The translations under genes were made by a program, and so were the position numbers. Shown here piece after piece: positions 9,475-17,724 of a stretch of DNA of 64,000 nucleotides. Numbering within the stretch: position 1 is the first letter of the stretch; every line of letters begins with the position of its first letter. The stretch covers positions 1,984,001-2,048,000 of the forward strand of contig NZ_JAVIWL010000001.1 in NCBI RefSeq assembly GCF_034314045.1. Direction: 5' to 3'. A model generated the notes under the pieces. The model was not told where the DNA came from. It searched no databases and saw nothing but the letters and a program-made list of their open reading frames with translations. Source of the stretch: Glaciimonas sp. CA11.2. Lineage in GTDB: Bacteria; Pseudomonadota; Gammaproteobacteria; Burkholderiales; Burkholderiaceae_D.

Positions 9475-10669
9475 GTTTTTCTCCGGCGCTATTTTGTGCT
9501 ATCTCATTGGCGTCTGGGCGCAATACGTTAGTGATGGCACCGCCTTGATTGATCGCTTTCCAAATGCGGTTGTAATATTCACGCACCACATTTTGATAGC
9601 GGGCGTCCTCCAGCAAAAAAGCGTCATGACCGTGCGGTGCATCAATTTCTGCGTAGCTCACGCGTCGGCGGTTGTTCACCAAGGCCTGAACGATGTCGCG
9701 GCTCCGTTGTGGCGAGAAGCGCCAATCGGTCATGAACGACACCACGAGAAATTCTGCACGGGTTTTTTCCAGCGCGACGGTTAAATCGCCGCCGCATTCT
9801 GCCGCGGGATCAAAATAATCCAGCGCCTTGGTAATGAGTAAATAGGTATTCGCATCGAAGTATTCAGAGAATTTGTCACCCTGATAACGCAAATACGATT
9901 CAATCTCGAAATCGATACCAAATCCGAACTGATAGCTACCCGAGCGCAGATCCCGGCCAAACTTTTCTGCCATGTCATCGTCTGACAAATACGTGATGTG
10001 CCCAATCATGCGCGCCACCCGCAAGCCGTTCTTCGGTACCACGCCATGGGCGTAGAAATCGCCGCCATGAAAATCTGGGTCAGTCAATATAGCTTGCCGT
10101 GCAACATCATTAAAGGCGATATTTTGCGCCGATAGCTTCGGTGTAGACGCAATCACCACGCAATGCAGCAAGCGCGTTGGATACAGCAAACTCCAAGCCA
10201 GCGCTTGCATGCCGCCCAACGACCCGCCCATCACGGCAGCAAACTGCGTAATGCCAAGTGCATCGGCAAGTCGTGCTTGCGCTTGCACCCAATCTTCCAC
10301 CGTGACGACAGGGAAATTGGCGCCGTACGGTTTGCCTGTTGTCGCATCGATGTGCATCGGCCCGGTAGAACCAAAGCATGAGCCAAGGTTATTGACACCC
10401 ATGACGAAGAATTTATCGGTATCGACTGACTTTCCGGGACCAACCATGTTGTCCCACCAGCCGACGTTCTTCTCATCATCGGCATATTTGCCAGCGACGT
10501 GATGCGAGGCATTCAACGCATGGCAAACCAATACGGCGTTGGATTTGTCAGCATTGAGCGTTCCATACGTTTCATAGACGAGGGTGTAATTAGACAATGA
10601 CGCACCGCTTTGCAATGTGAGCGGTGTCGCAAAGTGCATGGATTGCGGTGAGACTATTCCTGAAGACAT
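9464..10669 (-). CDS. metX: Homoserine O-acyltransferase MetX
   Basis: Alpha/beta-hydrolase enzyme that activates homoserine for methionine synthesis. The 401 residues show the nucleophile elbow GGSLGGMQ (Ser near 150), the acid region MTDWRFSP and the catalytic histidine in [11 protein letters not shown] near residue 350. Many MetX proteins use acetyl-CoA. Betaproteobacterial members with MetW often use succinyl-CoA, and I cannot tell which from reading alone. The gene stands first in metX-metW-ampG. It has a long leader with a candidate SAM-II riboswitch and terminator, consistent with repression by S-adenosylmethionine. Confidence 0.95.
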   Translation of the reverse strand: MSSGIVSPQSMHFATPLTLQSGASLSNYTLVYETYGTLNADKSNAVLVCHALNASHHVAGKYADDEKNVGWWDNMVGPGKSVDTDKFFVMGVNNLGSCFGSTGPMHIDATTGKPYGANFPVVTVEDWVQAQARLADALGITQFAAVMGGSLGGMQALAWSLLYPTRLLHCVVIASTPKLSAQNIAFNDVARQAILTDPDFHGGDFYAHGVVPKNGLRVARMIGHITYLSDDDMAEKFGRDLRSGSYQFGFGIDFEIESYLRYQGDKFSEYFDANTYLLITKALDYFDPAAECGGDLTVALEKTRAEFLVVSFMTDWRFSPQRSRDIVQALVNNRRRVSYAEIDAPHGHDAFLLEDARYQNVVREYYNRIWKAINQGGAITNVLRPDANEIAQNSAGEKHEL

Positions 10670-10811
10670 GTGTGGTGGTGTCGCAACGTTATGGATGACT
10701 GAGGTTTTAGTTTATAAGGAAGACTGTCGCAACATTGCCCCAGCGGCAATTTGCTCTGATGGCCCTGTCAGCGCCAGCGTCAAATGTCTCCTCCTGATTA
10801 AACAATAAAAA

Positions 10812-10838
10812 AGCCCGAAAGCTTGCGCTCATCGGGCT
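10812..10838 (-). terminator. Intrinsic terminator in the metX leader
   Basis: Read on minus, AGCCCGA and TCGGGCT form a 7-bp stem, followed directly by TTTTTTATTGTT. It lies about 140 nt before the metX start and just after the riboswitch-like aptamer, so it would act as an attenuator rather than as the end of a gene. The loop carries GCGCAAGC, complementary to the GCTTGC copies in the aptamer and in the hairpin at 10850-10864. Confidence 0.75.
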
Positions 10839-10865
10839 AAATCAAGGGGGCTTGCAATGCAAGCT

Positions 10866-10950
10866 CGCTTTAGCCGTATTTATTCGACATTCCTTTTGGA
10901 AATGTCACGCGCCCGCAAGCTGAGGTAGTTAACCGTTCAAATCGGCGCTG
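10866..10950 (-). promoter_or_regulatory. Candidate SAM-II (metA-type) riboswitch aptamer upstream of metX
   Basis: Reading minus from 10948: GCGCC, then GATTTG, a loop, AGCTTGCG, then GGCGC, then GTGA, a hairpin insert (GGAAATGTC / GACATTCC at 10886-10906), an A-rich stretch, and GCTAAAG (10874-10868). GCGCC and GGCGC pair as P1. The order P1, GATTTG, AGCTTGC, P1', GT, A-rich, GCTAAAG matches what I recall of the SAM-II consensus from alphaproteobacterial metA/metX leaders. The hairpin insert after P1 is unusual. The pseudoknot pairing was not resolved by eye. Position before metX and the downstream terminator support a SAM-sensing role. A 9-bp hairpin (10954-10974) precedes the aptamer. Confidence 0.72.
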
Positions 10951-10981
10951 TTTGTTGCTACGCAACGTAGCAACGGTATTA

Positions 10982-11010
10982 AGAATAACCAAGTCAGGGG
11001 CTGGCGTCAA
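10982..11010 (-). promoter_or_regulatory. Sigma70-like promoter for the metX leader
   Basis: Read on minus: -35 TTGACG (11010-11005), 17-nt spacer, -10 TATTCT (10987-10982). The start of transcription would fall near 10975, at the foot of the 9-bp hairpin GTTGCTACG / CGTAGCAAC, just ahead of the riboswitch. Confidence 0.6.
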
Positions 11011-11100
11011 ATGCTGCGGCTGACTTGTTGGTCCAAAGGTGTAATGTTGCCTTTTGAAGCGCGTTGGCAGCCTCGTTAGAGGCCATCTCACAATGCGATT

Positions 11101-11331
11101 CTAACTAGGTAAGTGCGCTTCCAGCGCCCGAACTTGCTCTTGTGCTTTCTCTAGCAGAGCGTTCGTCGCTTCTAAGACTTCTTGCACGGTAGGTTTGGGA
11201 AGTCGGTCTTGCTGGCTGTCAAACGCCATCGACAGGGCTGCAAGGATTGCAGAAGTGCGGCTATGTAATAACGTAAGAGTATCGAGGATTTCGATAGTGC
11301 GGAGGGTGCGGGTTGGAGTGTTTGCAGACAT
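11101..11331 (-). CDS. Small hypothetical protein
   Basis: A 76-residue product if translation starts at ATG 11331. The ORF can extend to 11376, but the extra 15 residues look non-native. The sequence is mostly helical by composition, with a hydrophobic middle (SAILAALSMAF) and a C-terminal stretch rich in E, Q and A (VLEATNALLEKAQEQVRAL) that could be a coiled coil. There are no cysteines, signal peptide or enzyme motif. It lies on the same strand upstream of the metX promoter, but it should be transcribed separately. I do not recognise the family. Confidence 0.5.
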   Translation of the reverse strand: MSANTPTRTLRTIEILDTLTLLHSRTSAILAALSMAFDSQQDRLPKPTVQEVLEATNALLEKAQEQVRALEAHLPS

Positions 11332-11957
11332 TGTCAACTTTTCGGGTGGTGTTCGAAGGAGCAATAAAATATTCACGCGAAAAAAAACGGTATTGCGCCG
11401 TTTGTGCGTTTTGGATATTTCAGGATTCGAAGCCCGTTCCCCTCTTTGTCAGGGACCTTTTTAGTATCTGGCATTTTGGACGAACGCGCAAGTTTTAGAG
11501 GCTACTTGTTAGCCTAAAGTAGTAATGGTCCTGTTTAAATTTGGAAAGTAGCGTTTCTGTGAAAAACTTTTCTGCTGACCCCGATGATTCAGTTCAAACA
11601 AAAATTCGCTCTTCTCGAACCGTAGTAAACAGTATTCTGACGTTGCGGATCAGGCGTTCAATTGCATCAAGGGCGTATTCGTCAGGCGCTGGACAGGAAA
11701 GAAATGGACGAGATACCTACAAAAAGTGTGGATTTCTCGATAGAAGAGGGGAATTCCTCCAAAAAGTGAAGATTTTTCGGGGAAAGTTATAAAATTTCGA
11801 GCATAACGTCACTGTTGAGAAAGTGTTCACGTTGCTGCAAATAAAACGGGACCAAACAGGTGGGCGGCAAATAGCAAGTTTGGTAGACCGATATCCAAAG
11901 CAACCGGCAGGCCGTAGCCTCCTCACTATTCGCCACCCATAGATGGGTAATCGTCCC
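11332..11957. other. 626-nt region without a recognisable gene
   Basis: Several short frames occur, but none looks like protein. The only structure I see is two imperfect copies of CAAAAAGTGxxGATTTxTCG (near 11723-11742 and 11760-11780), separated by a purine-rich GAAGAGGGGAATTCC segment. It is unusually long for this compact neighbourhood and could be a degraded gene or hold a small RNA. Confidence 0.35.
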
Positions 11958-13715
11958 CTACGCGCTGCGCATTTGATTGATTGCCGTGGCAATCGCGCTG
12001 GGTTCGGTGGTGCGCAGAATTTTCTTAGTTTGCGCGGTTAACATTTCGAGATCGCTATTTAGAATTTCTTGCTTTACTGCCAATAAATGGATTGGGTCCA
12101 TCGAAAATTCCAGTAATCCCATACCGAGTAGTAAACGTGTGTATTTGATATCGCCAGCCATCTCGCCGCATACGGAGACCGGAATTTCGGCTTTGCGTCC
12201 CATTGCGATGACGCTCGATAGCAAGAACAATACTGCTGGATGGAGGGGATTATAAAGGTGTGATACCTCGTGATCGACGCGATCAATCGCCAGCGTGTAT
12301 TGAATCAGATCATTGGTACCGATCGATAGAAAGTCCATGCGCTTGATAAACATCGGCAGCGCCAAAGCGGCGGCCGGGATTTCGATCATGGCACCGATCT
12401 TGATATCTTCATCAAACTTGATCTTTTCATCGCGTAGTTGCTGCTTGGCTTGCGCAATCATTAATAAAGTCTGATCAATTTCAAACACGTGCGCCAGCAT
12501 GGGTATTAGTAACTTGACTGTGCCGAAGGCGGAGGCGCGCAAAATAGCGCGTAACTGCGTCAAAAATAATTGTGGCTCAGCAAGGCAATAACGAATCGCG
12601 CGTCGCCCAAGCGCGGGATTGAGCGCGGTCTGCTCGCTCGTATCGAGCGGTTTGTCTGCACCCACGTCAAGCGTGCGGATGGTGACGGGTCGGCCCTTCA
12701 TGGCAACTACCGCCTGTTTGTAGGACGCAAATTGCTCGTCTTCTGTGGGAAGTTGTTGCTTGATGCCAATGCGGCCCATAAACAAAAATTCAGAGCGAAA
12801 CAAACCTACACCATTCGCGCCAGATTCCATCGCCGGCGCACAATCGTCGGGCAGTTCAATGTTCGCCAACAGCGTAATCTCAACTCCGTCTAGCGTGACT
12901 GCGCGGGTTTTTTTGAGTTTGCCGAGTTTTTTTCGGGCTTTGATTTGTTGGGCTTGTTGCTCACGAAATCGTTGCAATATCAGTGGAGATGGATCAACGA
13001 TGACCACACCGGCCAAGCCATCAATGATGATCCAGTCGTCCTGCTTGATCAGCAACGAGGCGTGGCCCATACCGACCGCGGCAGGGATATCCAGACTGCG
13101 TGCCACGATTGATGTGTGCGAGTTTTGGCCGCCCTGATCTGTGATAAAACCAGCGAAGGCACGGTTGCGGAATTGCAACATATCAGCTGGAGAAATATCG
13201 TGGGCGACAACTATGATGTTGGGGGAAGAGGCACCGTCGACGTCGACCTCAAGTTCCGGCAACTTTGTCGCCGTTCCCATCAATATTTTTAATATTCGCT
13301 CGCCGACTTGCTGAATGTCGGTTTTACGCTCACGTAAATAAGGGTCTTCGATCTCATCGAATTGTGCTGAGACTTCGTCAATTTGCGTGACCAGCGCCCA
13401 TTCGGCGTTGTACTGGCGCTGGCGAATAATCTCCAGCGGAATTTCGGCCAACATCGCGTCGGCCAGAATCAGCAAATGCACATCGATGAAAGCGCCTAAT
13501 TCGGCGGGTGACTCTTTGGGTAGCTCACTACGGATGGTTTGTAGCTCTTTGCGGACGGTAGCGACGGCGGTTTCCAGACGCTGCACCTCGGCTTCAACTT
13601 GGGTTTCAGACACTAAATAGTGTTTGACGTCCATCGCTGTTGGCGCCAGCAAATGCGCCCGACCTATCGCAATACCGCGCGAAACCGGAATACCATGTAA
13701 GGAAAAAGATGCCAT
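11958..13715 (-). CDS. ptsI: Phosphotransferase system Enzyme I
   Basis: Cytoplasmic phosphoenolpyruvate-protein phosphotransferase that autophosphorylates and passes phosphate to HPr. The 585 residues have normal EI layout. The N-terminal start is LHGIPVSRGIAIGRAHLL, the swivelling phosphohistidine domain has GGQNSHTSIVARSL (active His near 200), and the C-terminal PEP-binding barrel has LSIGTNDLIQY and VCGEMAGD. It is the last gene of the gshA-gshB-EIIA-ptsH-ptsI series on minus. It is separated from ptsH by 235 nt. No sugar permease is near, so the system looks regulatory rather than transport-linked. Confidence 0.95.
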   Translation of the reverse strand: MASFSLHGIPVSRGIAIGRAHLLAPTAMDVKHYLVSETQVEAEVQRLETAVATVRKELQTIRSELPKESPAELGAFIDVHLLILADAMLAEIPLEIIRQRQYNAEWALVTQIDEVSAQFDEIEDPYLRERKTDIQQVGERILKILMGTATKLPELEVDVDGASSPNIIVVAHDISPADMLQFRNRAFAGFITDQGGQNSHTSIVARSLDIPAAVGMGHASLLIKQDDWIIIDGLAGVVIVDPSPLILQRFREQQAQQIKARKKLGKLKKTRAVTLDGVEITLLANIELPDDCAPAMESGANGVGLFRSEFLFMGRIGIKQQLPTEDEQFASYKQAVVAMKGRPVTIRTLDVGADKPLDTSEQTALNPALGRRAIRYCLAEPQLFLTQLRAILRASAFGTVKLLIPMLAHVFEIDQTLLMIAQAKQQLRDEKIKFDEDIKIGAMIEIPAAALALPMFIKRMDFLSIGTNDLIQYTLAIDRVDHEVSHLYNPLHPAVLFLLSSVIAMGRKAEIPVSVCGEMAGDIKYTRLLLGMGLLEFSMDPIHLLAVKQEILNSDLEMLTAQTKKILRTTEPSAIATAINQMRSA

Positions 13716-13950
13716 CTGTTCAGCCCGCAGTGAATGGGTGTCTCAAAATGATGGAACAGTCTGTAGCAGTGTCCCTCAAGGCGTCGGCAATTGCGCAAGG
13801 CAATGATGGCAGACGCTTTGTTGAACACTTTCGGACTATTCTAAAATTGCCAAAGCGGCGTAAATTTGCGTTAGTCTTATTTTTTCTATCTCGCTTTACG
13901 GTACTGCTATGACCTCAGCGCTGCGCTGTGGTTTCTTTTTTTGCAGCAGA

Positions 13951-14220
13951 TTATTCGCCTTCGCCAAACTTGTCTTCGATGAGCTGATTGAGTGCATCAA
14001 AACACTCTTTTTCGTCTGAACCTTCGGCTTCCAACAACACGGTGCTGCCTTTGCCTGCTGCCAACATCATGACGCCCATGATTGACTTCGCATTGACACG
14101 GCGATTGTTGCGCGAAATCCAGACTTCACATTTGAATTTGCTGGCAAGTTGGGTGAATTTAGCCGATGCACGGGCATGAAGACCTAATTTGTTGACGATT
14201 TCGATATTTTTTTGAATCAT
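13951..14220 (-). CDS. ptsH: HPr phosphocarrier protein
   Basis: An 89-residue HPr. The active histidine is His15 in GLHARAS. The regulatory serine is Ser46 in KSIMGVMMLAAGKG, so phosphorylation by an HPr kinase, which most betaproteobacteria have, is possible. It carries phosphate from EI to EIIA proteins. It stands between the EIIA gene and ptsI in the same direction. Confidence 0.95.
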   Translation of the reverse strand: MIQKNIEIVNKLGLHARASAKFTQLASKFKCEVWISRNNRRVNAKSIMGVMMLAAGKGSTVLLEAEGSDEKECFDALNQLIEDKFGEGE

Positions 14221-14469
14221 GGGGTTCTTTATCTTTGTTTTGTTAATACCCGACAGCGCACCCGGCTAATTTTTCATTGTTGGCGAATAGCAAGGAGTAA
14301 ATATTGGATACATATTACATAGAGGCGGTAAGAAATGTGGCAACAAAATAGCAATCTCTCAAATGCAAGGACATAACGTAAAGTGCGGCTTGCGTGGTCG
14401 GCAAGTTATCGCTTTTAAGCCCGGTATGTTGATCCAGACACTAAATAACTTATTGCGACTTATTGCGGC

Positions 14470-14874
14470 TTATTGTGAAACGCGAACCCGATTGTCGACC
14501 CGCACAGCGCCACCCTGGCCGCCAGCAAGCGCCATCTCTGCCACCACATCGAGTGTGTCATTACGATAGGTGAGTGCGCGCAACAGCATCGGCAAACTGA
14601 TTCCTGCAATTACCTGAGTTTGCGCGCCACTGCATAATGGCAACGTGCAGTTTGATGGCGTACCGCCCATCACATCGGTAATCACCAGCACGCCAGATCC
14701 ATCGTCCAAACGGTCCACGGCTTGTTTCGCCAATAATTTAACATCGGCCGGATTTTGATCCGCGATGACATCAATTGCCTCGAACCGTTCCGGCACCTGA
14801 CGGAAAACATGCGACACGGCAGAAACGAAGGCCTGACCAAGCGGCGAATGCGTTAATAGGAGAATGCCAACCAT
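14470..14874 (-). CDS. PTS EIIA component, mannose/fructose family
   Basis: A single-domain EIIA(Man)-type protein of about 134 residues. The frame opens at 14928, but I use ATG 14874 because the family begins MVGILLLTHSPLG, with the phosphorylated histidine at residue 9. The DVMGGTPSN block near residue 64 is also typical. There is no IIB domain fused and no IIC or IID permease gene nearby. In related betaproteobacteria this EIIA-HPr-EI set is a regulatory phosphorelay affecting carbon storage and metabolism; its output here is unknown. Confidence 0.9.
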   Translation of the reverse strand: MVGILLLTHSPLGQAFVSAVSHVFRQVPERFEAIDVIADQNPADVKLLAKQAVDRLDDGSGVLVITDVMGGTPSNCTLPLCSGAQTQVIAGISLPMLLRALTYRNDTLDVVAEMALAGGQGGAVRVDNRVRVSQ

Positions 14875-15072
14875 AATTTTTGATACCAGACCCGCAGAGC
14901 GGATAAAAACGAATGTGCCGGATGGCATATTGCGCGGTAATTTTAGGCGCTTTCGACAAAGTGCGTATTAAACTTGCACATTACATCCGCCTATTCATTC
15001 TGTTTACATCCAAATAATGGATTTATAGTCAGCCATTCATTTTCGCCGCCGCATCTTCAGATGCGTGCTTAG

Positions 15073-16023
15073 TTAAGCTTTAGCCTGAACAGCTGCTTCC
15101 AGCGCGTTAATAAACATCTCTGCCACGTTAAAACCAGCCTGCTGCATAATTTCCTGAAAGCAAGTCGGACTAGTGACATTCACTTCTGTTAAATAATTGC
15201 CAATTACATCTAATCCTACCAGTAACAGACCACGTTTGACGAGTATTGGCCCTAGCGTTTCACCTATTTCGCGTTCACGCGCTGTCAGGGGCTGGGCGAC
15301 GCCCAAACCACCAGCTGCGAGATTGCCGCGGACTTCACTCCCTTGCGGAATGCGTGCCAACGTGAAGGGTACGACCTCACCGCCGATAACCAAGACGCGC
15401 TTGTCGCCGGCGACTATTTCCGGAATAAAGCGTTGGATCATGATGGTTTGACGTCCATTATTGGTCAATGTTTCAATAATGGAGCCAAGATTCAAGCCGT
15501 CGGACTTGACGCGGAAAATACCAGCGCCGCCCATACCATCTAATGGTTTGAGGATGACGTCCTGATGCTCTTCGTGAAAGGCGCGCAAGCGTGCGGAATC
15601 TCGCGTTACCAAAGTAGGTGAAATAAACTGCGGGAATTGCGCTATCGCCAGTTTTTCGTTGTGATCGCGAATCGCCTGCGGTTTGTTAAAGACCTTTGCG
15701 CCTTGTTTTTCAGCCAGCTCCAACAAATACGTGGTGTAGATGTATTCCATGTCGAATGGTGGGTCTTTGCGCAACAAAATGGCGTCGAATTCAGACAGAA
15801 ACATCGCGCTTGGCGCGGCTGCCCGATACCAATCCTTGTTGTCGCCAGTGAGCGTCACACGTGCAACATTGGCTGTGACGATGCCGCTTTCCAGCGCCAT
15901 GTCTTGTTGTTCAAAGGCATAGATTGTGTGACCGCGTTTTGCGGCCTCGACCATCATGGCGTACGTCGTATCTTTGTAAATCTTAAAACTGTCGAGCGGG
16001 TCGGCGAGGAAAGCAATTTTCAT
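15073..16023 (-). CDS. gshB: Glutathione synthetase
   Basis: ATP-grasp ligase that joins gamma-glutamylcysteine and glycine. About 316 residues from ATG 16023, preceded by AAAGGC; the frame extends 15 codons further, but family members start MKIAFLADPLDSFK. Characteristic blocks are LLRKDPPFDMEYIYTTYLLE near residue 80, KPLDGMGGAGIF near 155 and LTEVNVTSPTCFQE near 285. It follows gshA by 69 nt, so the whole pathway is encoded together, ahead of the PTS genes. Confidence 0.95.
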   Translation of the reverse strand: MKIAFLADPLDSFKIYKDTTYAMMVEAAKRGHTIYAFEQQDMALESGIVTANVARVTLTGDNKDWYRAAAPSAMFLSEFDAILLRKDPPFDMEYIYTTYLLELAEKQGAKVFNKPQAIRDHNEKLAIAQFPQFISPTLVTRDSARLRAFHEEHQDVILKPLDGMGGAGIFRVKSDGLNLGSIIETLTNNGRQTIMIQRFIPEIVAGDKRVLVIGGEVVPFTLARIPQGSEVRGNLAAGGLGVAQPLTAREREIGETLGPILVKRGLLLVGLDVIGNYLTEVNVTSPTCFQEIMQQAGFNVAEMFINALEAAVQAKA

Positions 16024-16092
16024 TATCAAGCCTTTATTGGAATCTTGTTTTTTAATAACTGTCATCAAAGACAGGTGAAATCCTAACCCAGG

Positions 16093-17385
16093 TTAGTAGA
16101 TTTCAGGATTCGGATCTGTTTTTTCCATTTCCAGTGACGCTGCCAGTAACGCCAGTCGGGCCACTACGCCATACATGTAAAAACGGTTCGGCGCGGTCGT
16201 CCCCGGTTTTGCAAGCAAATCAGGTAATGCGTGCTGTTGTGCAAACGCTAACGGTACGTAATGTGCGCCGGGAGCGTTTAGATTTTCATTGATCCCGCGC
16301 TCAGCGTGTACCCGGTAAAAACCGCCGACCACATATCGATCTATCATGTAGACCACAGGTTCTGCAACGGCATCATTGATGTGTTCAAAGGTATGAACAC
16401 CTTCTTGAATCACGACATCGTAGATTGCCTGACCGCCATCGGCTATTTTGTTGCGTTGCTTCAGGCTAAGTTCTTTTACCTGACCGGCATCGGTGACGCT
16501 TGTCACGCCCATGCCGTGCGTTCCTGCATCGGCTTTCACGATCACGAACGGCTTTTCCTTAATGCCGTATTCCTTATATTTTTTGCGGATCTTGGATAGC
16601 AAGGAACTAACGCTCGAGGTCAAAGCCTCTTCACTGGCCTGTTCCTGAAAGTTAACCTGATCGCATTTGGTGAAAAATGGATTGAGCATCCAGGGGTCGA
16701 CATCAACCAGTTTTGCAAATTTTTTGACCACGTCATCGTAAGAGGAAAAATGGCTGCTTTTGCGGCGCATCGTCCAACCAGCATGCAAAGGTGGCAACAA
16801 AGTCTGCTCGTTCAGATTCTCCAGAATTGATGGAATGCCTGACGATAAATCGTTGTTAAGCAAAATCGTACATGGATCGAAGTTTTTCAAACCCAGACGG
16901 CGTCCGTTATGCGAGCGTTCCAGCGGCTCTAACGTCACGGTTGTGCCATCTGGCAACTCTATGGTGACCGGCTCGGTAACATCTTCGGCTAAAGAACCTA
17001 GTCGGACATTTAAGCCGGTTTGCCGGAAAATTTGCATGAGGCGTGCAACGTTCTGCAAATAGAAAGTGTTGCGAGTATGCAACTCGGGCAATAACAACAA
17101 ATTCTTTGCATCAGGACAATATTTTTCAATCGCAGCCATCGCAGCCTGCACCGCTAGCGGCAACATTTCCGGCGATAGATTGTTAAATCCACCAGGAAAC
17201 AGGTTGGTGTCTACCGGGGCTAGTTTGAAGCCCGAATTACGCAAATCGACCGAGCAGTAAAACGGTGGCGTGTGCTCCTGCCATTCCATCCGAAACCAGC
17301 GTTCAATCGCCGGAGTGGCGGCGAGAATTTTCTTTTCGAGATCGAGTAACGGGCCGTTAAGGGCAGTGACGAGGTGCGGAACCAT
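16093..17385 (-). CDS. gshA: Glutamate-cysteine ligase
   Basis: First and rate-limiting enzyme of glutathione synthesis, here of the proteobacterial type that is unlike the enterobacterial GshA. The 430 residues carry PVDTNLFPGGFNNL near residue 57, RRKSSHFSSYDDVV near 207 and FVIVKADAGTHGMGVTSV near 282. It is the promoter-proximal gene of the gshA-gshB unit. Downstream, on the same strand, lie the regulatory PTS genes. Confidence 0.93.
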   Translation of the reverse strand: MVPHLVTALNGPLLDLEKKILAATPAIERWFRMEWQEHTPPFYCSVDLRNSGFKLAPVDTNLFPGGFNNLSPEMLPLAVQAAMAAIEKYCPDAKNLLLLPELHTRNTFYLQNVARLMQIFRQTGLNVRLGSLAEDVTEPVTIELPDGTTVTLEPLERSHNGRRLGLKNFDPCTILLNNDLSSGIPSILENLNEQTLLPPLHAGWTMRRKSSHFSSYDDVVKKFAKLVDVDPWMLNPFFTKCDQVNFQEQASEEALTSSVSSLLSKIRKKYKEYGIKEKPFVIVKADAGTHGMGVTSVTDAGQVKELSLKQRNKIADGGQAIYDVVIQEGVHTFEHINDAVAEPVVYMIDRYVVGGFYRVHAERGINENLNAPGAHYVPLAFAQQHALPDLLAKPGTTAPNRFYMYGVVARLALLAASLEMEKTDPNPEIY

Positions 17386-17608
17386 AGAAACTCTTACACT
17401 TTCATGTTTAGACGCTGTTAAGCGCTTTTAGGTGCCAGCGGGGCATGCCTCATCAAACGACGAAACTACGGCTGCGCTTGAGTGATCTCGATTTTAACGG
17501 GAATTACCGACTCGCAACGTGCGAGAGAGGAGATTTAGGTGACGAGATCAACCGGACCGGGCTATCAACATTAGGGCAATGTGTGGTTTTTAAAGCCCTG
17601 AATATGAA

Positions 17609-17630
17609 AAAGCGCCCCGATTGGGGCGCT
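17609..17630 (-). terminator. Intrinsic terminator after amtB
   Basis: AAGCGCCCC and GGGGCGCTT form a 9-bp GC-rich stem with a 4-nt loop. On minus it is followed by TTTTC, about 95 nt after the amtB stop. It closes the porin-glnK-amtB operon. The rest of the 17386-17724 spacer shows no gene. Confidence 0.75.
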
Positions 17631-17724
17631 TCTGTTTGTTTGCCTGCGTGATATTAATAAATATACACCGGACACCACCGGACCAGGCTGCAGTCCGCGG
17701 CTGTATCAGGCAATATTAATACTA

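Noticed and set aside
10812..10980. The structured metX leader as 6S RNA, tmRNA or SRP RNA
   Set aside because: The ends do not pair into the long 6S rod, and the conserved tmRNA and SRP motifs are absent. The SAM-II blocks fit instead.
10870..11091. A 73-codon GTG-started frame on minus upstream of metX
   Set aside because: It covers the metX promoter, the hairpins and the riboswitch-like aptamer, has no protein-like composition and no ribosome site. The RNA reading explains the region better.
11541..11792. An 83-codon frame on plus between the small hypothetical gene and ptsI
   Set aside because: Biased, low-quality protein sequence, no ribosome site and no family resemblance.
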